From the NCBI RefSeq assembly GCF_028767025.1, contig NZ_JAJQXX010000018.1, positions 1 to 42,843 of the forward strand: a stretch of DNA of 42,843 nucleotides, written 5' to 3'. Shown here piece after piece: positions 9,241 through 17,533 of the stretch (position 1 is the first letter of the stretch; the number at the start of each line of letters is the position of its first letter). The DNA is from Blautia sp. XA-2221. Lineage in GTDB: Bacteria > Bacillota > Clostridia > Lachnospirales > Lachnospiraceae. The notes beneath the pieces are model-generated. The model was not told the origin of the DNA and searched no databases. It saw only the letters and a program-made list of their open reading frames with translations. A program made the position numbers and the translations under genes.

Positions 9241-10248
9241 TCATAATTTATTTTTTGAATGTTTATCATAATTATGAGAAAGTGAATTGCAGATCTCCCA
9301 CATATACGGAGAAACATCTTTATTCATCGCAAGAGCCTCATTGATGTCAAAATCAACAAACTCTCCATGGCGATAGCCTACAACACGGCAGTTTTTGCCC
9401 GCAACAAGAAGATCGACTGCAAGCGCACCCAACATAGATGCATATACTCTGTCCTTACATGTAGGGCTTCCACCTCTCTGCATGTGACCCAGGATAGTGG
9501 CACGTGTCTCGATTCCTGTAGCTGCTTCAATACGTTTCGCCATCGCTTCAGAATGACCGATACCCTCTGCATTGATAATAATATGATGTTTCTTTCCTGC
9601 CTTACGGCTGGCAATAATATTATTGATCAGTTTCTGCTCGTCATAATCATATTTTTCCGGGATCAGAACATCCTCTGCGCCATTGGCAATACCGCACCAC
9701 ATTGCAAGATATCCTGCATTACGTCCCATAACTTCAATGATACTGCATCTCTCATGAGATGTGGAGGTATCACGCACCTTATCAATGGCTTCCATTGCTG
9801 TATTTACAGCTGTATCAAATCCAATGGTGTATTCCGTACATGCAATATCCAAATCAATGGTTCCCGGTACGCCGATTGTGTTGATTCCGAGATTTGCAAG
9901 TTTCTGAGCTCCTGCGAAAGAGCCGTCTCCACCAATAACAACAAGACCATCAATTCCATGCTTTTTGCAGATCTCAGCGCCACGCTGCTGCCCCTCTGCC
10001 GTACGGAATTCTGAACAGCGCGCTGTATACAGGATTGTACCGCCACGTTCGATCGTGTCAGATACATCTTTTGCAGACATATCTACAATTTCTTCATTTA
10101 AAAGACCATTATAGCCTTTATAAATACCTTTTACATTTAAACCGCTGCTTAATCCTCTTCTTACAACAGCACGGATCGCAGCGTTCATTCCCGGCGCATC
10201 TCCGCCACTGGTCAGTACACCGATGGTTTTTATCGTTTTTTCTGCCAT
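9241..10248 (-). CDS. pfkA: ATP-dependent 6-phosphofructokinase
   Basis: A 335-residue glycolytic enzyme phosphorylating fructose 6-phosphate. Seen are IGVLTSGGDAPGMNAAIR (ATP loop), VIGGDGSF with Gly after the second Asp (the ATP-type, not PPi-type, residue), GFDTAVNTAMEAIDKVRDT, EVMGRNAGYLA and LGHMQRGGSPTCKDR. The catalytic loop reads PGTIDLDI instead of the usual PGTIDNDI; both aspartates (132 and 134) are kept while the intervening Asn is Leu, and the next residues are ACTEYT rather than GTDYT. This may mark a divergent Lachnospiraceae paralogue with altered kinetics (inference). Start 10248 follows GGAGGAATGGAATC; a longer frame to 10314 lacks support. A small hairpin (9213-9236) separates it from the methyltransferase gene. 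Confidence 0.93.
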   Translation of the reverse strand: MAEKTIKTIGVLTSGGDAPGMNAAIRAVVRRGLSSGLNVKGIYKGYNGLLNEEIVDMSAKDVSDTIERGGTILYTARCSEFRTAEGQQRGAEICKKHGIDGLVVIGGDGSFAGAQKLANLGINTIGVPGTIDLDIACTEYTIGFDTAVNTAMEAIDKVRDTSTSHERCSIIEVMGRNAGYLAMWCGIANGAEDVLIPEKYDYDEQKLINNIIASRKAGKKHHIIINAEGIGHSEAMAKRIEAATGIETRATILGHMQRGGSPTCKDRVYASMLGALAVDLLVAGKNCRVVGYRHGEFVDFDINEALAMNKDVSPYMWEICNSLSHNYDKHSKNKL

Positions 10249-10339
10249 GATTCCATTCCTCCATCTTCCGGATTTTCTGCTTTCAGAGCAAAAAATCCCT
10301 TCTGTTTTACACATATTCGGTTTATAGTTTATAGCATTT

Positions 10340-13300
10340 TCAGAAGTTTTTCAATACTCTTTCTACAACTTTAACATTGGAGCTTCCATATTTTTTCTTC
10401 ATCTCTTCTGTCCAGGAATCGGTGATCTGCACGTGATATCCTGCCGGAAGTCTCTTCATGGCATTGACATCCTTCAGATAGATCACAACACTGCTGTTTC
10501 CCGGAGTCGAACGCAGATTTCTCAGAAGTTCTTCCTCATTTCCTGCATAATCATTCCTGTCTTTAAACTGGATCCACACTTCTTTTGGCATTTCATCAAA
10601 AGAACGTACTTTTTCCAGAATCAGCTTGGAGGCTCTGTCATCACCTGCATCCACACGCCCCTGAACAAAAACTCTTGCATCTTCATTCAGATATTTCTGC
10701 CATTTTTCGTAATCTCTGGGAAAAACAACAACCTCTACAGTTCCCACAAGATCCTCCAGAGTGAAAAATGCCATGACCTTGTTAGTTTTTGTATATTTGA
10801 TTGTTTTATCCGCGATCATTCCGCCTACGATCACTTTCTGGCCGTCTGTGATCTTTGGAATCCCACCTTCTTCATCTGCCTGGAAATCTGTTGTTTTTGC
10901 AGAGATCATTTTTTCCATCATACTGCTGTAACGTTCCAGAGGATGTCCGCTGAGGTAAATACCAAGAACCTCTTTTTCATAGGAAAGCAACGTATCCTTA
11001 TCGTATTCTCCCACATCAGGCATACGGATCTCAAAATCCTTTTTTACATCCTCTTCCGCAAAATCAAAAAGGCTCATCTGTCCGGCAACTGTATTCTTTT
11101 TGTCCTGGGCGATGCTGTCCACAATCTGCGCGTAGACGGTCATTTTCTGTCTTCGATTGCCCTCCAGACAGTCAACTGCTCCTGCTTTGATAAAATTCTC
11201 GATTGCTCTTTTATTCACAATTCCTGTCAGTCTCTGGATGAAATCCTTCAGTGACAGATACGGACCTCTGTTTTCACGTTCCTCCACAAGAGCCTCGATC
11301 ACAGGCCGTCCCACGCTCTTAATAGCAGAAAGCCCATAGCGGATCGCTCCATTATCCACAGAAAAGCCATAAATACCACTGTTTACATCCGGAGGAAGAA
11401 TCTTAATATTCATCTGACGGCATACCTGGATATATTCAGAAACCTTATTAGGCATTTCTATTACGGATGTCATAAGCGCAGCCATAAATTCTACCGGATA
11501 ATAATACTTCAGATAAGCAGTCTGATAGGAAACCACAGCATAGGCAGCCGCATGAGATTTATTAAATGCATATTTTGCAAAGTCGATCATGTCATCATAA
11601 ATCTTATTAGCTACTTTTTCCGGAATCCCATTGGCAATACAGCCCGGAACTCCTTCCTCCGGATTTCCGTACACAAAATTCTGCCGCTCTTTTTCCATAA
11701 CAGAAGCTTTTTTCTTGGACATGGCACGGCGCACAAGATCGCTTCTGCCCAGAGTATAACCTGCCAGATTCCGAACGATCTGCATAACCTGCTCCTGATA
11801 TACAATACAGCCATAAGTAGGTTTCAGAATAGGTTCCAGCTGAGGGCAGTCATAACTGATGGTATCCGGACGGTTTTTTCCACGGATATACTGAGGGATA
11901 AAATCCATCGGACCCGGACGGTAAAGGGAAATACCGGCGATCACGTCCTCAAGACTTTGCGGCTTCAACTCTTTCATGAAGTTTTTCATCCCCGCACTTT
12001 CCAGCTGGAACACACCATCTGATCTTCCTGTACCCAGGGAATCAAGAACCTTTTTATCGTTATAATCAATCTGCTGCATATCCAGAAGCTTTCCGGTTGT
12101 CCTCTCAATCTGATGGACTGCATTCTGAATTACTGTCAGAGTACGAAGTCCCAGGAAATCCATTTTCAGAAGTCCCAGTTCCTCCAGAGTAGTCATGGTA
12201 AACTGGGTGGTAATGGATCCGTCCTGCGCTCTGGATAAAGGTACATATTCATCTACATCCTTCTGACTGATCACTACGCCGGCAGCGTGCATGGACGTAT
12301 GTCTGGGAAGCCCCTCCAGTCGTTTCGCCGTATCGATCAGCCCGTGGATATCTTCCTGCTCTTCATAAGCTTTGCGAAGCTCAGGATTCATCTGAAGAGC
12401 CTTGTCTATGGTAATATTCAATTCCTGCGGAATCATTTTTGCAATAGCGTCTACCTGAGCATAGGGCATATCAAGCACCCGCCCTACGTCACGGATCACA
12501 CCTCTGGCAGCCAGAGTACCAAAGGTTACAATCTGAACTACCCGGTCTTTTCCATATTTTCGAACAACATAATCAATGACCTCCTGCCGTCTCTCAAAAC
12601 AGAAGTCCACGTCAATATCAGGCATGGAAACTCGTTCCGGATTCAGGAATCTCTCAAAAAGAAGATCATAGCGGATAGGATCAAGCTGGGTAATCCCCAG
12701 AGTATAAGCCACAAGACTTCCTGCCGCAGATCCTCGCCCCGGTCCTACCATAATATCATTGTCACGGGCATATTTGATAAAGTCCCATACAATAAGGAAA
12801 TAATCCACATAACCCATATTTTTTATGGTGGAAAGCTCATAGTCAAGACGTTCCCGAAGTTCCTGGGTAACAGGCTGATAACGTTCTTCAAGTCCCTCAA
12901 AACAGAGCTTATTCAAATATTCCCAGGAAGTATAGCCTTCCGGCACATCATACTTGGGAAGCTTCGTCACTCCAAACTCAATTTCCACATGACATCTCTC
13001 TGCAATTTTATGAGTATTTTCCAGAGCCTCTGTGGCATAAGGGAACAGCATTTCCATCTCCTGAGGAGATTTCACATAATACTGCCCTCCTTCATATCGC
13101 ATACGGTTTTCATCTGCCAGCTTTTTTCCTGTCTGAAGACACAAAAGAACATCATGAGGCTGGGCATCCTCCGCCAGAGTATAATGCACATCATTTGTAA
13201 CTACCAGATCAATTCCTGTTTCTTTGTGCATTTTAAGAAGCTGCTGATTTACAGTCTGCTGCTGAGGGATCCCATGATCCTGCATTTCCAGAAAGAAATT

Positions 13301-13807
13301 TCCTTTTCCAAAAATATCCTGATACCGAAGCGCGGCAGCTTTTGCATCCTCGTACATTCCTCTTGTAAGATACTTGGCTACCTCGCCTGCCAGGCAGGCG
13401 CTGAGAGCAATAATTCCCTCATGATACTTTTCCAGAACCTCAATATCTACCCTGGGTTTATAATAAAATCCTTCTACAAAGCCTTTGGAAACAATCTTCA
13501 TCAGATTACTGTAGCCCTGATTGTTTTCTGCAAGAAGCACCAGATGATAGTAACGATCCTCACCGCTTCCCGCCTCTCTGTCGAATCTGGACCCCGGCGC
13601 CACATAAACCTCGCAGCCCAGAATGGGATTGATCCCTGCTGCCTTTGCAGCTCTGTAAAAATCAATCACTCCATACATAACGCCGTGATCCGTAATAGCC
13701 GCACTGTCCATCCCCAGCTCTTTTACACGGGCCACATATTCCTGGATCTTATTGGAACCGTCCAGAAGACTGTATTCTGTATGAACATGAAGATGTGTAA
13801 AATTCAT
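10340..13807 (-). CDS. dnaE: DNA polymerase III alpha subunit, DnaE type
   Basis: A 1155-residue C-family DNA polymerase. Domains in order: N-terminal PHP domain (FTHLHVHTEYSLLDG; AITDHGVMYG; VVTNDVHY), palm with GPGRGSAAGSLVAY and the catalytic acidic motif PDIDVDFCFERR, thumb and fingers (YQEQVMQI; FNKSHAAAYA), a helix-hairpin-helix segment (GIVNKRAIENFIKAGA), and an OB fold near the C-terminus (KVIVGGMIADK ... FFTLEDLVGTVEVVVFP). The PHP metal ligands appear largely intact, so proofreading-like phosphatase or exonuclease activity is possible. In Firmicutes DnaE acts with PolC at the lagging-strand primer. It follows cvfB by ten bases, with AAGGAGCGGATT before the ATG. Confidence 0.97.
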   Translation of the reverse strand: MNFTHLHVHTEYSLLDGSNKIQEYVARVKELGMDSAAITDHGVMYGVIDFYRAAKAAGINPILGCEVYVAPGSRFDREAGSGEDRYYHLVLLAENNQGYSNLMKIVSKGFVEGFYYKPRVDIEVLEKYHEGIIALSACLAGEVAKYLTRGMYEDAKAAALRYQDIFGKGNFFLEMQDHGIPQQQTVNQQLLKMHKETGIDLVVTNDVHYTLAEDAQPHDVLLCLQTGKKLADENRMRYEGGQYYVKSPQEMEMLFPYATEALENTHKIAERCHVEIEFGVTKLPKYDVPEGYTSWEYLNKLCFEGLEERYQPVTQELRERLDYELSTIKNMGYVDYFLIVWDFIKYARDNDIMVGPGRGSAAGSLVAYTLGITQLDPIRYDLLFERFLNPERVSMPDIDVDFCFERRQEVIDYVVRKYGKDRVVQIVTFGTLAARGVIRDVGRVLDMPYAQVDAIAKMIPQELNITIDKALQMNPELRKAYEEQEDIHGLIDTAKRLEGLPRHTSMHAAGVVISQKDVDEYVPLSRAQDGSITTQFTMTTLEELGLLKMDFLGLRTLTVIQNAVHQIERTTGKLLDMQQIDYNDKKVLDSLGTGRSDGVFQLESAGMKNFMKELKPQSLEDVIAGISLYRPGPMDFIPQYIRGKNRPDTISYDCPQLEPILKPTYGCIVYQEQVMQIVRNLAGYTLGRSDLVRRAMSKKKASVMEKERQNFVYGNPEEGVPGCIANGIPEKVANKIYDDMIDFAKYAFNKSHAAAYAVVSYQTAYLKYYYPVEFMAALMTSVIEMPNKVSEYIQVCRQMNIKILPPDVNSGIYGFSVDNGAIRYGLSAIKSVGRPVIEALVEERENRGPYLSLKDFIQRLTGIVNKRAIENFIKAGAVDCLEGNRRQKMTVYAQIVDSIAQDKKNTVAGQMSLFDFAEEDVKKDFEIRMPDVGEYDKDTLLSYEKEVLGIYLSGHPLERYSSMMEKMISAKTTDFQADEEGGIPKITDGQKVIVGGMIADKTIKYTKTNKVMAFFTLEDLVGTVEVVVFPRDYEKWQKYLNEDARVFVQGRVDAGDDRASKLILEKVRSFDEMPKEVWIQFKDRNDYAGNEEELLRNLRSTPGNSSVVIYLKDVNAMKRLPAGYHVQITDSWTEEMKKKYGSSNVKVVERVLKNF

Positions 13808-13817
13808 AATCCGCTCC

Positions 13818-14663
13818 TTATTTCTTTGTCTGATAAATCCTCCGGTCTCTAATCTCTATCTTTCCTTCTTTCAGAAGATGTCCTACCGCTCTCTTAAAAG
13901 CATTTTTGCTGAGCCCGAACTCTCTTTTTATAACCTCCGGTGACGCCTTATCATCAAACGGCAGCACACCTGCAAACTCTTCAATAATCTGAAGAACGCT
14001 TTCCGCATCCTCATTAATCTGAATATAGGCTTTCTGGCGATCGGACACATTCAGCTTGCCGTCTTCCTTAACTCCGGAAACACGAAGATCCATAACAGTT
14101 CCCGGACGGTATTTTCCTGTAGCCTCCCTTGCAGGGATCAATGCGGAAAATCTGTCGTCAACTGCCACAAACACGCCAAAATTATCGCTCACCTGATAAA
14201 TACGTCCCCTTACCTGATCGCCTTCTTTATAAGGAGATTTTTTCTCAAGATATGGGTATACCTTCATTGTTGCACACAGACGGCTGCTTTTGTCCACATA
14301 AAGAGCTACCAGGCATTCCTGTCCTTCTCTTACCCGGACAGTCTGCTCATGATAAGGGAGAAGCAGATCCTTTTCCAGTCCCCAGTCAAGAAAAGCGCCG
14401 ATTCTTGTTACCTGGCGCACCTTCAGAACAGCAGTCTGTCCTACTGTAAGCACAGGCTCTCTTGTTGTGGCGATCAGACGATCCTGTGAATCTTTATAAA
14501 TAAATACTTCCAGACAGTCGCCTTCTTTTGTTCCCTGAGGCACCTGCTTTGCCGGAAGAAGCACACGATTTTTTGCATCCGCTTCCTTATTTTCTGCCAG
14601 ATAAACTCCAAATTCCACGATTTTTACTACAAGGAGCTTCTGTTTTTTTCCTATTTCTATCAT
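13818..14663 (-). CDS. CvfB-like S1-domain RNA-binding protein with C-terminal winged helix
   Basis: A 281-residue protein with repeated OB/S1 folds. The first is KQKLLVVKIVEFGVYLAE ... LLPAKQVP, the second VGQTAVLKVRQVTRIGAFLDWGLEKDLLLP, the third EGDQVRGRIYQVSDNFGVFVAVDD. The C-terminal winged-helix segment is KREFGLSKNAFKRAVGHLLKEGKIEI. This architecture is that of CvfB/YitL, an RNA-binding regulator described in Staphylococcus, where it influences virulence and stress gene expression; the role here is unknown. Start 14663 has GGAGG seven bases upstream; the longer frame to 14753 reads through the promoter region. A TACAAT -10 element lies about 60 bases upstream, and the gene probably leads the dnaE transcript. 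Confidence 0.88.
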   Translation of the reverse strand: MIEIGKKQKLLVVKIVEFGVYLAENKEADAKNRVLLPAKQVPQGTKEGDCLEVFIYKDSQDRLIATTREPVLTVGQTAVLKVRQVTRIGAFLDWGLEKDLLLPYHEQTVRVREGQECLVALYVDKSSRLCATMKVYPYLEKKSPYKEGDQVRGRIYQVSDNFGVFVAVDDRFSALIPAREATGKYRPGTVMDLRVSGVKEDGKLNVSDRQKAYIQINEDAESVLQIIEEFAGVLPFDDKASPEVIKREFGLSKNAFKRAVGHLLKEGKIEIRDRRIYQTKK

Positions 14664-14766
14664 TATAATCCTCCAAAATATGCTTCTGAATATCGTTCTT
14701 ACGCATCTGATATAAACCAGCAGCTTTATGAGTGTTATTGTATCATAAAACAACTTTAAATAACAG

Positions 14767-14789
14767 AAAAAACTGCCGTTTCCGGCAGT
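14767..14789 (-). terminator. Terminator of the XRE regulator gene
   Basis: Stem ACTGCCG/CGGCAGT (14772-14778 with 14783-14789) with a four-base loop, followed on the minus strand by TTTTTT. It separates the XRE gene from cvfB-dnaE. Confidence 0.8.
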
Positions 14790-14791
14790 CT

Positions 14792-15043
14792 CTACTTCTT
14801 CTCCTGAAATTCCAGCAAGGATGCAACATCTACTCCAAGAACTTTTGCAAATACAAACAGCTCATAATCCGCAACAAATCTTGTTCCGCTTTCTATTCTG
14901 CTGATACTGTCCCGCTCCAGCATCACGCCCTCTACCTGAACCCTTGCCGCCAGATCATTCTGGGACATCCGGTTCTTTACCCGCAGTTGACGGATCATGT
15001 CGCCGCTGACATTTTTCTTTCCCTGATAATCGTAAATCTTCAT
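14792..15043 (-). CDS. Small XRE-family helix-turn-helix regulator
   Basis: An 83-residue single-domain DNA-binding protein. The helix-turn-helix is clear: MIRQLRVKNRMSQNDLAARVQVEG, then RDSISRIESGTRFVADYELFVFAKVLGV. This is the Cro/CI (XRE) fold with the conserved Gln-Asn-Asp-Leu turn and SRIE recognition helix, without any ligand domain. The gene is divergent from the UPF0303 gene at 15234, and the shared 190-base intergenic stretch contains a widely spaced inverted repeat (15063-15099) just upstream of its start. Autoregulation, and possibly control of the divergent gene, are reasonable inferences. It is closed by its own terminator. Confidence 0.88.
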   Translation of the reverse strand: MKIYDYQGKKNVSGDMIRQLRVKNRMSQNDLAARVQVEGVMLERDSISRIESGTRFVADYELFVFAKVLGVDVASLLEFQEKK

Positions 15044-15062
15044 GTATGCAAACTCCCTGACA

Positions 15063-15099
15063 TGTGGTAATCTTCAGTAATTTTCCTGACATTACCACA
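15063..15099. promoter_or_regulatory. Inverted repeat TGTGGTAAT-19-ATTACCACA, putative operator
   Basis: Perfect 9-bp arms at 15063-15071 and 15091-15099 lie 20 bases upstream of the XRE gene and about 50 bases upstream of the -35 box of the divergent gene. The centre-to-centre distance of the arms is 28 bases. A repressor site is inferred; no regulator is proven. Confidence 0.45.
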
Positions 15100-15148
15100 C
15101 ATATTGCGGAAAGATATGCTAAAGTTCAGCAGACAACAAGATTTTCTC

Positions 15149-15177
15149 TTGCTGACATAAAAAGATTCTTGTATAAT
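15149..15177 (+). promoter_or_regulatory. Promoter of the UPF0303 gene
   Basis: TTGCTG (15149-15154), 17-bp spacer, TATAAT (15172-15177) on the plus strand. The expected start is near 15184, about 50 bases before the ATG; AAGGAGG is at about 15219-15225. Confidence 0.7.
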
Positions 15178-15233
15178 ATATTCAGAAAAACCTTTTTCTT
15201 TGATTTTCCCTACTCAACAAGGAGGAATATGTA

Positions 15234-15737
15234 ATGGACAAAAATATTGAAATTCTGAAAAAACAGGAGGAACTTCTTCAATTCCCAATTTTCAATCACA
15301 GCACTGCCTACGAACTTGGAATATTTATGGTTTCCTGTGCGCAAAAACAAAACATTACCATTGCCATATCCATCCGTATGAATAACGGATGCATTGTATT
15401 CCAGCACTGTCCTGACGGCACGAACCTCCTGAATCAGAAATGGATGGAACGTAAATTCAATACGGTATCCCTGATGGAGCGCAGTTCTCTTCTGTCTGCG
15501 CTTACCTTTGAGCAGGATCAGGATACCCTGGAGAACCATGGTCTTTCAACAGCCGATTATGCCCTGTGCGGCGGAGGATTTCCGATACGTGTCAAGGAAA
15601 GTAATGCTGTACTCGGAACCATCATTGCCTCCAATCTGTATCATATTGCCGATCATGAGTTTATCATTGACTGTCTGAAAGATTTTCTGCATTGTCCGGA
15701 AGCTCCTGATGTTCTTTATACTCTGCCGGATAAATAA
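15234..15737 (+). CDS. UPF0303 / heme-degrading-domain (GlcG/HbpS-like) protein
   Basis: A 167-residue cytoplasmic protein. The pattern FNHSTAYELGIFMVSCAQKQ ... ITIAISIRMNNGCIVFQHC ... DYALCGGGFPIRV ... VLGTIIASNL is that of the UPF0303 branch of the DUF336/GlcG/HbpS superfamily, some of whose members bind or degrade heme while others are domain partners of enzymes. The GGGFPI loop and the following Gly-Thr strand are conserved. Biochemical function is not established for this branch. It stands alone with its own promoter, divergent from a small XRE regulator and convergent with the sugar operon, separated from the latter by a bidirectional terminator. Confidence 0.8.
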   Translation: MDKNIEILKKQEELLQFPIFNHSTAYELGIFMVSCAQKQNITIAISIRMNNGCIVFQHCPDGTNLLNQKWMERKFNTVSLMERSSLLSALTFEQDQDTLENHGLSTADYALCGGGFPIRVKESNAVLGTIIASNLYHIADHEFIIDCLKDFLHCPEAPDVLYTLPDK

Positions 15738-15770
15738 ATATAAAAAACAGATTCAGAATTCTCTGCACCT

Positions 15771-15809
15771 AAAAAACAGGCTTCCCGAAAACCGAGAAGC
15801 CTGTTTTTT
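15771..15809. terminator. Bidirectional terminator between the UPF0303 gene and araD
   Basis: AAAAAACAGGCTTC pairs with GAAGCCTGTTTTTT across an 11-base loop, so both strands end in a T tract. It serves the plus-strand UPF0303 gene and the minus-strand sugar operon. Confidence 0.9.
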
Positions 15810-15877
15810 ATATCCGGCAATATATTGCCAAAATACATCTGTTCACTTTTTATATAGTTACATCCTGCATAAAAATT

Positions 15878-16573
15878 TTATTTATCGTTCTGTCCGTAGT
15901 ATGCATTTGCACCGTGTTTTCTGTAATAATGTTTATCCTGAAGTTCCTGAGGCGCCGGTTTTACCTGTGGGTTAATAAGTTCGCAGCGGCTTGCCATTTT
16001 TGCTACTTCCTCCAGAACCACAGCGTTATGCACTGCTTCATGAGCATCTTTTCCCCAGGTAAAAGGACCATGATTTTTACAGAGAACTGCCGGAACAGCC
16101 TCATAATCCTTATCCTTAAAATAATCGGCGATCAGAACGCCTGTATTTTTCTCGTAGGCCTCCTCAATTTCCTCTTTTGTCAGGTTACGAACGCATGGAA
16201 CCTCTCCGTAAATATAATCTGCGTGAGTTGTTCCGTAACAGGGAATCCCTCTTCCGGCCTGAGCCCAGCTTGTGGCCCAGGAAGAATGCGTATGTACAAT
16301 CCCCCCGATATTCGGAAATGCATTATAAAGAACCACATGAGTAGCTGTATCAGAGGACGGATTATACTTTCCTTCCACCTTATTTCCCTGAAGATCAACC
16401 ACTACCATGTCTTCCGGAGTCAGTTTATCATAGTCCACCCCGCTTGGTTTAATTACAAACAGTCCCTTTTCCCTGTCAATTCCGCTGACATTTCCCCAGG
16501 TGAATGTTACAAGTCCATATTTGGGCAGATCCATATTTGCCTTATAAACTTCCTCTTTTAATTTTTCCAGCAT
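15878..16573 (-). CDS. araD: L-ribulose-5-phosphate 4-epimerase
   Basis: A 231-residue class II aldolase-fold zinc enzyme that converts L-ribulose 5-phosphate to D-xylulose 5-phosphate. Family marks are [22 protein letters not shown] (phosphate-binding N-terminal half), [21 protein letters not shown] with two zinc histidines, [16 protein letters not shown] (acid/base region), and the late zinc histidine in [12 protein letters not shown]. The C-terminal [14 protein letters not shown] matches AraD/UlaF/SgbE. It is the last gene of the cluster and feeds the pentose phosphate pathway. A 102-base gap with a possible internal promoter precedes it. AraD, UlaF and SgbE are isofunctional, so the symbol is by function. 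Confidence 0.93.
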   Translation of the reverse strand: MLEKLKEEVYKANMDLPKYGLVTFTWGNVSGIDREKGLFVIKPSGVDYDKLTPEDMVVVDLQGNKVEGKYNPSSDTATHVVLYNAFPNIGGIVHTHSSWATSWAQAGRGIPCYGTTHADYIYGEVPCVRNLTKEEIEEAYEKNTGVLIADYFKDKDYEAVPAVLCKNHGPFTWGKDAHEAVHNAVVLEEVAKMASRCELINPQVKPAPQELQDKHYYRKHGANAYYGQNDK

Positions 16574-16621
16574 TGTTTTCTCCTCCTGAATATGTTTTAT
16601 ACCAAAAAAACACCTGACTAC

Positions 16622-16650
16622 AGTATATACTTTTCTTTACGGCAAACCAA
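16622..16650 (-). promoter_or_regulatory. Possible internal promoter for araD
   Basis: Minus strand TTGGTT (16650-16645), 17-bp spacer, TATACT (16627-16622) in the ulaE-araD gap. Only moderately close to consensus; it may give extra araD transcripts. Confidence 0.4.
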
Positions 16651-16675
16651 TATTTTTCTGAAAAAAGTATCATCG

Positions 16676-17521
16676 TTACACTGTTTGTGCATCAAGAATC
16701 GGCCGCATCATCCCTGCTGCAAAATCCAGATCATTCTTCCAGCAGGGATTCCCGGTATACCAGAATTCTGTTACATATCTTCTGACTCCTGCTTTCCATG
16801 TTTCATGAATCACTGCCGGAAAATCCACATGTCCTTTTCCAAAAGGAACCTCCCGAAAAACTCCCGGAACTGTTTCTTTTAAATGGACTGCATCCAGATG
16901 GCCTGCTCCTGTACGGATATCTTCCAGAACGTCTGTACCATAAGTTTTTGCCGCATTCGTAATGTTTCCCATATCCGGATAAACCCCCAGATATGGAGAA
17001 TCAATACTGTGTACATACTTCATTGCCTTTTCTACCGTATTCATAAATTCCGTTTCCATAGTCTCAAAACCAAGGACAATCCCTGCTCTGGCTGCCATCT
17101 GTTCACACTTTCTCAGGTTTTCCCCAAAGTGCTTTACGGTTTCCAAGGTAGACTCCTCATAATAAACATCATATCCGGCAAGCTGTATAATACGAATTCC
17201 CAGATCATCCGCAAGCTGAATGGCCTTTTCCATAATTTCCATGCCCCTGGCACAAGTTTCAGGATTACTGCTTCCGATAGGATATTTTCTGTGACCGCTG
17301 AGGCACATGGTGCGAACAGGGATTCCCGTCTGATACATCAGATCTACCAGTTTCTGTCTTTCTTCTCTGCTCCAGTCAAGTCTTGCGAGTTTTTCGTCCG
17401 TTTCATCAATACTGATCTCCACAAAATCATATCCTGCTGCTCTGGCAGCTTCCAGTTTTTCTTTCCAGGTAAGAGTATGGGGCATAGCTTTCTCATATAA
17501 TCCCAATGTATATGCTCTCAT
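16676..17521 (-). CDS. ulaE: L-ribulose-5-phosphate 3-epimerase (L-xylulose-5-P to L-ribulose-5-P)
   Basis: A 281-residue TIM-barrel epimerase of the UlaE/SgbU family (xylose-isomerase-like fold). It opens with YTLGLYEKAMPHTLTWKEKL, and the family segments DFVEISIDETDEKLARLDW, TMCLSGHRKYPIGS, IIQLAGYDVYYEES and GFETMETEFMNTV are all present. The metal-binding acidic and histidine residues appear in VYPDMGNITNA, HLDAVHLKETVPG and VTEFWYTG. It links LyxK to AraD: L-xylulose 5-P is epimerised at C3 to L-ribulose 5-P. The start lies 12 bases after the oxidoreductase gene. Confidence 0.93.
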   Translation of the reverse strand: MRAYTLGLYEKAMPHTLTWKEKLEAARAAGYDFVEISIDETDEKLARLDWSREERQKLVDLMYQTGIPVRTMCLSGHRKYPIGSSNPETCARGMEIMEKAIQLADDLGIRIIQLAGYDVYYEESTLETVKHFGENLRKCEQMAARAGIVLGFETMETEFMNTVEKAMKYVHSIDSPYLGVYPDMGNITNAAKTYGTDVLEDIRTGAGHLDAVHLKETVPGVFREVPFGKGHVDFPAVIHETWKAGVRRYVTEFWYTGNPCWKNDLDFAAGMMRPILDAQTV

Positions 17522-17533
17522 ATGTATACTCCC

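Noticed and set aside
12287..13852. 521-codon plus-strand open frame
   Set aside because: It is antisense to dnaE, has no ribosome site and shows no domain; a shadow of the biased codon use of the real gene.
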